Of a stretch of 64,000 nt of DNA, positions 54,901 through 61,772 are shown one piece after another. The stretch is from Mayamaea pseudoterrestris (lineage: Eukaryota > Bacillariophyta > Bacillariophyceae > Sellaphorales > Sellaphoraceae). Made by a program: the position numbers and the translations under genes. The notes beneath the pieces were generated by a model. The model was not told where the DNA came from, did not search any database, and saw nothing but the letters and a program-made list of their open reading frames with translations. The first letter of the stretch is position 1. Every line of letters begins with the position of its first letter. The stretch lies in assembly GCA_027923505.1 (NCBI GenBank), contig BROI01000003.1:62001-126000 (forward strand). The letters run 5' to 3'.

Positions 54901-55249
54901 CATTGCCAATCTTCTTTTTCTTCTTCTTTCGTTTCTTCTTTTTCGCCGCCGCATCACTTTCGTTGTGCAGTCCAGACGCAAGCATTGACGCAGATGATGG
55001 TTCTAGCGCAAGCTCCTCCTGTCGCCGCCTCTTAAGCAAGTGCCATAATATATTAGCTAGCGCCGTCTTGTTATCAATTAAATCAACGGCAAGTTCGCAG
55101 AGCGCGCGACAGCATGGAACGTCACGATTATGGTTGTGATCCAAAACTGTTTCAAAAGACGACTGCTTTAGCTGAAGGCGATTGTTTCGAGTCTCTTGGA
55201 GCTTTTGTTGTTTCTCGCTTCGTGTTTTCTGTACTTGCGGCAATGGCAT
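51995..55249 (-). CDS. Large lysine-rich protein of unknown function
   Basis: Single exon; the first ATG is at 55249 (the frame is open further upstream but without ATG), giving 1084 aa. The N-terminus is basic (MPLPQVQKTRSEKQQKLQET). A long lysine run (KKKKRKKKKKK) near 115 is a strong nuclear/nucleolar-type signal. About 185-700 is a predicted helical region with a Cys pair (RCKDCKERMNRF) and heptad-like stretches (KLHIEELLNALMQYF). About 780-1040 is low-complexity, with two further Lys patches (KAKKKSKKRTKKS, KPKRQKPKKKTG). The end, YDFLVGRLARVLESQVKKAEM, is helical. I do not recognise the family; no enzymatic motif is visible. Confidence 0.7.
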   Translation of the reverse strand: MPLPQVQKTRSEKQQKLQETRNNRLQLKQSSFETVLDHNHNRDVPCCRALCELAVDLIDNKTALANILWHLLKRRRQEELALEPSSASMLASGLHNESDAAAKKKKRKKKKKKIGNGNVETIAFDGKEREEEPHATQEIDATESTDTREEGAPLMLEQALETGPPTSRSHRIRHHHFDAFLDHLLAKMEDQDVSLYMDQFSTIETGFSTIRISHSDLVKSISNIRCKDCKERMNRFISHRAQICLDQKPAASFDYMAMEEGLLSLNAGCRLRFERLDGLEKTNGDLYWALQVPLDGSNHEVLQAILDLMHDHVLALGFTQDERLSKMDYKVIELTKQKVEAIIGMSKARGREWDEIRNTVLRDVRELELKWHRTETTLTKDLDTLTFAVLDSIDKELNELFHLVRCKMIQPLLAAHIATAAAFSMGGRAEAKGESELKLHIEELLNALMQYFKGCVDSVAEYEQLWQECVSPQGVFPTILTSKKMRGAYRALVGKKLVAIQLLEEVVYNIAHTEVPAGIFGISIEPQTTVRHKLFTRDIFCNKARRVSPMLHSLEQTDRMWETFIGDLCRCTVTCHFPTAQKMEHEHDMQLEQLRASLLNVVQALEGVNHTTTMPREDSAFFSIGVSDDFSMRASALRFLDNLCIPHSLDSLRSSFRLCEEVCTDFWTISRPYCRPMMHPSMQSSSAPLHMPCNLLRAMSDEAEDTFVTDAPCHPGKEEHRAGCILVVLLFQHLSTYVDEWRADTAEKELMKSLTADLGEQKQINDDGVKAKKKSKKRTKKSANLTLEADASGIEDDIKANSVTTISTANGEIVSQSLADGTRYAPSDDQPTSVDAVLAAPGAAQNEVNDVGSIGAEEKDGTEILADSIGISVTHLPTDAAQIKLEPAASDILDEGDATQLPSTCLNSSVTQMPMDLNGVIKAIAPLTADSTVKVLESAPRSSRNGKNLSKTPSIVKDGALESKNNGLTNGKQKLEKARTTKGSVSALAEVSNSAADHELGKTKPKRQKPKKKTGNGWNGEDKVTQATQTSERYRDIEAVDRNVGVYDDNGVFESAYDFLVGRLARVLESQVKKAEMAVTDSKS

Positions 55250-55925
55250 AATAACAAGATTACTGTTCAATGTAGCGTCGCGAGTGAATGAATGAGCAAA
55301 TAAAGCGCAAGAGGCATGGCAATGCACCTGCGGCTGAAAATGAATGCAGCTCCAAAGAATCGAGTGCTCTCACGTTTGAAAATGTCTGACCGTTACTCAA
55401 GTTAACTCTCGGTCCCTTGCTCTGTGGAGTATGTACGTAGCTAACTTGCACAGCAGCTATTAGCATTTACAAAGCCAGACTTTTTGATTGATGAAGTGCG
55501 TGGCTAACATACATTGATCCATTCATTTTTAAAGGGTATTCAAAGCAACGCGCCCAGGCATCACACACAGCTGATTATCGTCGGAATGGCATTCCTTTTT
55601 TCCAGTCTGCCGCGGCCTACTTGTAGAGAAATAGTGAAATTGGTAGCGGATTGTCAGCCAGTATACATCGATTCATCCTCTGCGTGGGATTCATCGATTT
55701 TCACATTAAAACTTCCACAGGTACTGGAGCGTCGTGCAAATGGATCATCAAACCTCGCATCATGTCAATAACTGCTACGTACTCGCCGAAAACGAGGATG
55801 AGGTGAAGCAAAATTCAGATTTGCAGTCAGCTTTATCAGTTGGGAAGCCAACAAACCCATGCATCTCCGCAACGAGATATTTGTTTACTTTAAACTATCT
55901 CACAATGTTTACCCTCAACAATGCC
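55250..55925. other. Intergenic, no convincing gene
   Basis: About 680 bp. GACCGTTACTCAAG (55389-55402) matches ACCGTTACTCAAG near 37667-37679, so the box before the J-protein gene recurs about 140 bp upstream of the ATG at 55249. A frame from the ATG at 55586 (MAFLFSSLPRPTCREIVKLV) reads 61 codons and is probably chance. Confidence 0.4.
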
Positions 55926-57095
55926 TTAAACCCAGAAATGCGCGGCAATGCCCTTTTTCCTCAAGCCGCCAAAGAGATCCATTGACATCTTGATACTTCC
56001 TTGCATGGATGAAGCCCAAGCGGGTGCCAGTTCCACTTGAAAGACATGATGCTCAAAATAGAATTGATCCACCATTTTGCTATACCGATCGTCATTCAGT
56101 AGCTGATACGCCAACGGCACTTCAATCGCACTATGGTCAATGTCAAGCTTAATCACAACAAAGTCCTCCTCCGTAAAATGCTCCAAAAGCATGCGCAGCG
56201 GATTCATTTTGCCTTCCGGATCGGCTTCGACGCCAACATTGATCCAATGGTACTGCGAAAGCATGCTGGACGGAACCAGTTCAAACACACTCGTCGGCGC
56301 CTGCCCCGTAATTTCAAAAGCATACACATGGTCAAAAACAAATCCAAACTTCTTATAGGTATCAAGAATGTAGACTGCTGGCGCACTCTTGTCTTTTTTG
56401 TGAAAGGTCAGAGAGGCTCCCATGTCGATAAAGACAGTCCGTGAAAACGGTGTCAAGCGCTTGCACATGACCTCCCAGTCATGGACCATGTATGTCATTT
56501 TAATGAGATCTTTGTGCGTCTTTTCAGGGTCAAAACAAACGTCTGGATGACGCATCGGCGGAATCAACGGCTCGGCATATCCAAAGGTTCCATGCGAAAG
56601 TTGCTGCGACTCTTTGAAAATACTTGTCAGATTTAAATCCAAAGTGGAACAAAGCTCTTCTCGGTTCACACCAGCTCTGAGAGGAATCCGAAGGTCTTTA
56701 ATATCCATTGTAAATTCATTGGCGCGTTGCGTATAATGCTCCAGTTCCTTGCGATAACTTTGGAGACTGCTATAGGTTGGCAGAGTAGGATCCGTAAAAA
56801 TGCGACATGATGGCATGGTCATATTGCCCCAAGTATCGGCGAGCAGTCCCAGCTCCTCCGCATGATCCACCACATATTTTTCACTGGAGGATGGCTCATA
56901 TAATTTATCCATTCGCTCCGGCTCCAAGAGAAAATTGCCAAGGGTTTGCTGTTGATGCTCTGTCGAACCTGCTGCTGCATCCGTCGGCCACAGGAGACTC
57001 ATGAGTGAATGCTGCAGGCTCAGCTGCTTGCCCAGGACAAGCATGGCACAAGCAATGATCCAAGCAATGAGTGCATATTTGACTAAACTATTCAT
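55926..57095 (-). CDS. Type II membrane protein with FkbM/methyltransferase-like domain
   Basis: Single exon, 389 aa, ATG at 57095. A signal anchor lies at about 7-24 (YALIAWIIACAMLVLG). The lumenal half to about 215 is helical and polar. About 215-370 looks Rossmann-like: RTVFIDMGASLTFH (glycine loop after a hydrophobic strand), FGFVFDHVYAFEITGQAP (acidic end of strand 2), YHWINVGVEADPEGKMNPLR, and FVVIKLDIDHSAIEVPLAYQ. These positions fit the class I SAM-dependent methyltransferases of the FkbM type, as in many diatom Golgi proteins, where sugar O-methylation is a possible role. The glycine-rich loop is short (DMGAS), so activity is uncertain. Confidence 0.65.
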   Translation of the reverse strand: MNSLVKYALIAWIIACAMLVLGKQLSLQHSLMSLLWPTDAAAGSTEHQQQTLGNFLLEPERMDKLYEPSSSEKYVVDHAEELGLLADTWGNMTMPSCRIFTDPTLPTYSSLQSYRKELEHYTQRANEFTMDIKDLRIPLRAGVNREELCSTLDLNLTSIFKESQQLSHGTFGYAEPLIPPMRHPDVCFDPEKTHKDLIKMTYMVHDWEVMCKRLTPFSRTVFIDMGASLTFHKKDKSAPAVYILDTYKKFGFVFDHVYAFEITGQAPTSVFELVPSSMLSQYHWINVGVEADPEGKMNPLRMLLEHFTEEDFVVIKLDIDHSAIEVPLAYQLLNDDRYSKMVDQFYFEHHVFQVELAPAWASSMQGSIKMSMDLFGGLRKKGIAAHFWV

Positions 57096-57532
57096 TCCAA
57101 AATGTAGAAAGAGTTGCGCTTGCTTGGAGGGTGGACATTCTATACGTGACGATCGCTCGTCGATTTCTGATTATGGTGCCGACGAAATTGTGAGTCGTAC
57201 CGGTATACACCGAGGAAAATCACACCGGTACACGAATGGAGCGCCAGCATAATATAATCTGATCATATTGAAGATACTGAAAGCTTTAATCATTGATTGA
57301 CGAAGCTACATGCACTACCTAGTAGACCATCATGGTGACATTGGCGTGAAATCACATAAGGGAACAACGAAAGGCAGCTTATGTGCTTGGAAATCATGTA
57401 GCAGCACCTCAAACATGCATGTTATAACTGAATTTATTTGTGAAAATATCTCTATTAAAATCTATATTGCAGTAGTAACTCATACTATATGTAAGCTTTA
57501 TAATGGTGTCAAGTCATCACGCAGCCTCAACG
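57096..57532. promoter_or_regulatory. Upstream region of the FkbM-like gene with two ACCGGT boxes
   Basis: CGTACCGGTATAC (core 57199-57204) and CACACCGGTACAC (core 57224-57229), 19 bp apart and about 105-130 bp upstream of the ATG at 57095. There is no perfect CRE here; only TGACGAT at 57146. The left part to 57532 is AT-rich with no gene. Confidence 0.45.
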
Positions 57533-58300
57533 CTATCGCCTTCGCTTGCCGCCACCCCGAGCCCCAGCAGTTTTGGTACTCGCTCGATTTAACGCCTTTT
57601 GCGCCAGCTTAAAATCACCAGGATTGCTCGCCATGCCTTTCATTGTAGCCGCTCCGTGCATTCCCTTGGTCTTGCGTTGCTGTGCGCTCTTCTTTTTGCC
57701 AGGCAAACTGGCCTTGACTTGCGGCATGTATCGCTCCACCCGGCCGGCAAATTCTTGCTGCTCATCAGCCTTTTTCGCGCGTGGTTGACGAGGGACATGC
57801 TCTCGCGCCTCCTCCTCGTCGTCGCTGCTTTCGCCAGGAACGTGCGTTGATACCTTGACGACGACTTGGCCGCCCCACATGGATTCAGTCTGTCCGTCTT
57901 GATACATTTCGACCTTTTCAATGGAACGATCATCATTGACACTACCATCATCATTGTAGGATGTAGGCCTGTCAATTGCATTCTCTGCCAGCAGTACCTC
58001 CATCATTTCCTCCTTTTGCTTCTCGGCAAACTCTACCTGCTCCTTGCGGGCTTCGCGTTCGCTCTGACGATCTGCTAATCGAGCCTTGCGATCCTTGACC
58101 TTTTGCATGGCGAGTCCAAAGACGCGTCGCTCGCGTTTGCGAGTACTGAACCCTTGCAAATGCTTGCGACGAGCGTCGGCGTCAAAGACAATCTCCGTCT
58201 TTTGGTACTTGTTCTTTTTGAATTTCTGTGTTGACGCTGATGATTTCCTCTTGTCGCCGCCCTTTCCACCGCCCTTCTTACTGCTCTTTTCGTTTCTCAT
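57533..58300 (-). CDS. RRP17: Rrp17/Nol12 ribosomal RNA processing protein
   Basis: Single exon, 255 aa, ATG at 58300. After a Gly/Lys/Ser N-tail (SSKKGGGKGGDKRK) comes the Nol12 domain at about 30-115: KTEIVFDADARRKHLQGFST, RKRERRVFGLAMQKVKDRKA, then a long charged helix (RKEQVEFAEKQKEEMMEVLL). A DDEEE stretch follows and the C-terminus is Lys/Arg/Gly-rich (ending GARGGGKRRR). The family member in yeast, Rrp17, is a nucleolar 5'-3' exonuclease needed for 60S subunit maturation. Length and domain order fit. With the L1-domain protein at 17990 this is the second nucleolar assembly factor in the window. Confidence 0.88.
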   Translation of the reverse strand: MRNEKSSKKGGGKGGDKRKSSASTQKFKKNKYQKTEIVFDADARRKHLQGFSTRKRERRVFGLAMQKVKDRKARLADRQSEREARKEQVEFAEKQKEEMMEVLLAENAIDRPTSYNDDGSVNDDRSIEKVEMYQDGQTESMWGGQVVVKVSTHVPGESSDDEEEAREHVPRQPRAKKADEQQEFAGRVERYMPQVKASLPGKKKSAQQRKTKGMHGAATMKGMASNPGDFKLAQKALNRASTKTAGARGGGKRRR

Positions 58301-58689
58301 GGTTATTATACAGTAGCAAAGTATGGATTCTAGGTATTACTGGTGTGGTAAATTTACTTGAATGAAAGCTAAATGTTGTTCGAACGAACGAGGATTTGTG
58401 TCATGGTCGATGGTCGATCAACGAAGCGAAACGGTTGGTCGCAACGCAATCGTGAATAGTCATGGGGGCTTATGTATTGACAACTAATGCAAATGACCAT
58501 TGTCGCTAATAATGGCGGATCAGTGTACTCTATCGATGGAAGCAAGTCAATCGAAGTAACTTTATGCAGCACAAAACATTAATCTGTTCACCATGTTCGC
58601 CCATCGTCTACATTTTGGCTTGCACGCTAGTAGTTTCGTCGAAGGAGCAAGTTTGCCAAGTGTCGCATCTCGCATCGCATGCATACTCG
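58301..58689. other. Intergenic, no gene seen
   Basis: About 390 bp between the start of RRP17 and the 3' end of the GUCD1-like gene. It contains local direct repeats (ATGGTCGATGGTCGATC near 58403-58419). No supported frame. Confidence 0.35.
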
Positions 58690-59628
58690 TCAACAATGCT
58701 GCTGCTTAACGATAAAGACCACGTCCTCGTCCGTCCCCGGCGCCCTCCACGCTTTTTCGAAATGTTCCAGAGAGAGTAAGTGGCAATCCAAATGGCTGGC
58801 AGCCATGCCAGGATTTTCAATCACGAGGCATATGTCATGTATAGTGTCAAGACTGCTGGTATCACGCGACACGCCAAGTATCAAAATATAATGTCCAGTG
58901 TATTGCTTCGTCATGCCTGTCTTATAGTGCGGTCCCATTAGTATGGAATTGTCAACGAGTGCAATGGCGACGCAGTTTGGTTGTTTAATCAAATGTATAA
59001 AGCGTCGCATGCTCAAACGCGCCTGCTGCACGGCTAAAAGCTGCTCCGACTTGATGCGACGAAACAAATGATTGACGCGTTCCATATCGCTGTGAAAGGA
59101 TGACTTGTAGTAGTCGAAATCATGGTGATTGACATTGACTTGAAGTGTTTGCGAACTGAACAGATATTTCAGAGGCAAGTGTTTTCGTTGAATCTGCTCC
59201 TGCAGCAGCCACACCAAATCAATCGTCCAAACGGATTTTGTCGCAATCTCTCGCACTAGTTCGTCTCGAGATAATGCATTGTTGTCGTACGCCCAGTCAA
59301 ACACCATTAAAAGACAGGCAATGCCGCAGTCCCAGGACTCCAACTGCTGGATACGTCGCATCAAGGTGGCCGTCGGAAGGTTCGTTTCGTCGTGCGATGT
59401 CATGAAAGCAGTAGACGAGTGATTCGACATGGTATTAGATTCAAACAGATTCTTGACGAGTGAATCCCACTCGTCGTCGTCGTCGTCATTACAAAGAAAC
59501 GAGTTGAAGCGAACGGTGGTGGATGATGCAGCGTCAAGAATGCTTTTGGAAAACTCGGTGGAATCTTCCTCTCCACTTTCAATGGCATCACTATAGCAGG
59601 GCCACCATGACAGCAAGGCGTTCATCAT
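58690..59628 (-). CDS. GUCD1: GUCD1-like protein (guanylyl cyclase domain-containing protein 1 family)
   Basis: Single exon, 312 aa, ATG at 59628 (a second ATG follows at once). The N-terminal 85 residues are acidic and Ser-rich with a DDDDDE run. About 86-312 matches the GUCD1 family: TLMRRIQQLESWDCGIACLL with the conserved WDCG, a helix VWTIDLVWLLQEQIQRKHLP, FRRIKSEQLLAVQQARLSMR, VAIALVDNSILM and YTGHYILILGVSRDT with the GHYI histidine. The Cys (in DCG) and His (in GHYI) placement resembles peptidase C39-like papain folds, despite the family name. Activity is unproven in any member. It diverges from the RRxS-rich gene at 59752. Confidence 0.85.
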   Translation of the reverse strand: MMNALLSWWPCYSDAIESGEEDSTEFSKSILDAASSTTVRFNSFLCNDDDDDEWDSLVKNLFESNTMSNHSSTAFMTSHDETNLPTATLMRRIQQLESWDCGIACLLMVFDWAYDNNALSRDELVREIATKSVWTIDLVWLLQEQIQRKHLPLKYLFSSQTLQVNVNHHDFDYYKSSFHSDMERVNHLFRRIKSEQLLAVQQARLSMRRFIHLIKQPNCVAIALVDNSILMGPHYKTGMTKQYTGHYILILGVSRDTSSLDTIHDICLVIENPGMAASHLDCHLLSLEHFEKAWRAPGTDEDVVFIVKQQHC

Positions 59629-59751
59629 GGTGCTTTACTGTCCGTGTAGCTTACTTGTAAACCAGTTGCTTCATAGTTTGTGTTTCGTCGATCGAATTTC
59701 CGGCATGGAAAAGTTGGAAATGACCTTGTGTCACATTGACATTATATAGTT

Positions 59752-61686
59752 ATGCCCTTTAGCATCATTAGTCATTCACGACCGACCGATCAACTTTTCA
59801 CGATGCATTCGATCGAAGTGATGTTCTGTGATTTGGCGTTTTCGCGGTTTCACATGACGCGACCTGCAAAATGTCCTTCGAGTCCGAACGGAGCATGCAA
59901 AAGTAAGGCGACAATCAAGAGGCGAAACAATAAGTATGGAGATTGTCCAAGAGCATTGATCACATTCCCTTTGCTCGCCATGACGAGAAGAACATCTTTC
60001 GCACGGTCGCCCTGCACCGCAGACGACGAGCCTCCCATTCTGATGCTAGCTCCCAAACGACTCAACGACTATTACTCCAACAGGATTCAAAGTCGTCGCC
60101 GTTCCATTTTTGGCACGCTTGATGGAATTCCAACAACGAATCAGCACAGCCAAACGCAGTTATGCGCCAGTCTCACGAATTGGAACGTTGACAAGCTACG
60201 GCAACGAAGCGAATCAAGCAGCTTCCAACTGTCACACGAGGAGCAGGTCGACATTTCATTCCAAATGCGACGACAGCGCATGGAGCAATACTTTTCCAAA
60301 ATGCAGCAAGCAGACGGTAGTACTATTAGCAATAAAAAGACTAGTAGCAGCAGCAGCAGCAAGAGACAAGACTTGGCAATCGTCATTGACCAGGAATCAG
60401 GTTTACCTCAAGCCATGCCGGATCAAAACAGAGCAAAGGCAACTGTTCCAACTGCAGCATCTAGCAGAAGCAAATCGCAGCGACGAGTTTCCATTAGTGG
60501 TGGAGGCATATCGAGTCACAACATGCATCATATTAACGACAACACAGCTTACTCTCCCGTCGCGCTGCGGCGGCACTCTTCCTTGACAAAATTGGAGGAC
60601 AAGCTCAAGCTCCTGCCCGGACAATCTCCTCCCCGGCAAAAGCAAACGCGACGGGGATCAAACGCATTCACCAATCAAATGACGCAACAATTGGAATTGA
60701 CCATACTCAACGCCGATTTGCCGCAACACGAAACGAAGCGACTGCTGCGACGAAGCTCCATGGGTGGAAGCAGCATGCACTCGGCGTCCATGGACAGCAG
60801 CGCGCATTCGCATAATGCGCATGCAGGAATACATGACGACCATGAATACGATGCAAGCAGCAGGCCGATGGAGATGGATGCGGCCATGCGCCGCATGAGG
60901 AGAACGTCCATTGAAAATGGGTGCATAATGGCCCAGTCGTCTGAATCTACTACTGCTGCTGATCCATATGGCTATGGTGACGCTGCACCAAACATTCGAG
61001 TGCTCCATGCCACTCACGTTGGTGCATCCAACAATAATCATGTAGATTCGACGACGGGACGCATGAGACGATCCTCCGTTGGAGGTGCCATGCCGACCTC
61101 AGCTTCCGATCCATATGGATATGGCGGCGATACTTTTGCAAATGGCCATTCGTTGCATCAGCAGTCGGCAAGTCCAGACTTTGAAGCCACGCAAGCCATG
61201 AGACGAATGAGAAGGTCGTCTATTGGAGGTGTCATGCCATCTTCTAGCAACGGGCTCCCACCGCACGGGTATGTTAATTGCCCCAATGTCAGGTGGCTAT
61301 CCCATTCAGCGGATTCTTTGCCAGTTGAAGGGGCAGCTGCCATTTCGGAGCCGTTGAGCAAGGAAGATTTTGACACAAATCTTACTTACTGCAGTCCGGC
61401 GAGAAAGAATTTAAGTTTACTATCTCGGCTCTTGGGGCAGGACAAGAAGGGAAAGAAATCAAAGAAGAAGTGTTCCGCCAAAGATCCGGCAGTGTCTCTG
61501 CGTTGCCTTGAACAGCTGGCACTTGACATGTCGGGACCAGCATCTCCAGTGTCGCCCAAGCGCCAGTCTCCTCGTCGCGATGTTCCGCCTGCCATTGATA
61601 TTGTCAAGTGCGACCCTTCGGGTATGGCAGCAGATCGCAGCCCGACCAAGGTGCTACCGAGTAAGCGCGTCGCGTTGGGAGCATGA
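59752..61686 (+). CDS. Disordered protein with repeated RRSS/RRTS and DPYGYG motifs
   Basis: Single exon, 644 aa from the ATG at 59752; later ATGs (residue 35, MTRPAKCPS; residue 77, MTRRTSFARS) are possible starts because the first 75 residues look non-conserved. The body is low-complexity, with basophilic phosphosites: RRRSIFGTLD, RRVSISGGG, RRGSNAFTN, LLRRSSMGG. Between about 385 and 505 three imperfect repeats occur, each with MRRMRRTS/MRRSSVGGAMP/MRRSSIGGVMP plus DPYGYG and a His/Asn-rich stretch. The C-terminus holds KKGKKSKKKCSAKD and SPKRQSPRRD. Similar motifs occur in the protein at 48908. A phospho-regulated scaffold is a guess; no enzyme domain is visible. Confidence 0.65.
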   Translation: MPFSIISHSRPTDQLFTMHSIEVMFCDLAFSRFHMTRPAKCPSSPNGACKSKATIKRRNNKYGDCPRALITFPLLAMTRRTSFARSPCTADDEPPILMLAPKRLNDYYSNRIQSRRRSIFGTLDGIPTTNQHSQTQLCASLTNWNVDKLRQRSESSSFQLSHEEQVDISFQMRRQRMEQYFSKMQQADGSTISNKKTSSSSSSKRQDLAIVIDQESGLPQAMPDQNRAKATVPTAASSRSKSQRRVSISGGGISSHNMHHINDNTAYSPVALRRHSSLTKLEDKLKLLPGQSPPRQKQTRRGSNAFTNQMTQQLELTILNADLPQHETKRLLRRSSMGGSSMHSASMDSSAHSHNAHAGIHDDHEYDASSRPMEMDAAMRRMRRTSIENGCIMAQSSESTTAADPYGYGDAAPNIRVLHATHVGASNNNHVDSTTGRMRRSSVGGAMPTSASDPYGYGGDTFANGHSLHQQSASPDFEATQAMRRMRRSSIGGVMPSSSNGLPPHGYVNCPNVRWLSHSADSLPVEGAAAISEPLSKEDFDTNLTYCSPARKNLSLLSRLLGQDKKGKKSKKKCSAKDPAVSLRCLEQLALDMSGPASPVSPKRQSPRRDVPPAIDIVKCDPSGMAADRSPTKVLPSKRVALGA

Positions 61687-61772
61687 CAGTGCTGCTCAGT
61701 CCAAGCAACAGTAGACTGCGCTTGTCAATGTCAAATCTCATTAGCTACAATATATAAATTTATAAACATAAT

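Noticed and set aside
55250-55327. Upstream extension of the 1084-aa protein from a GTG
   Set aside because: Nuclear eukaryotic genes start with ATG; the first in-frame ATG is at 55249.
55586-55771. Plus-strand 61-codon frame beginning MAFLFSSLPRP
   Set aside because: No family features, no splice partner, and it lies in the upstream region of the 1084-aa gene; frames of this length are expected by chance.
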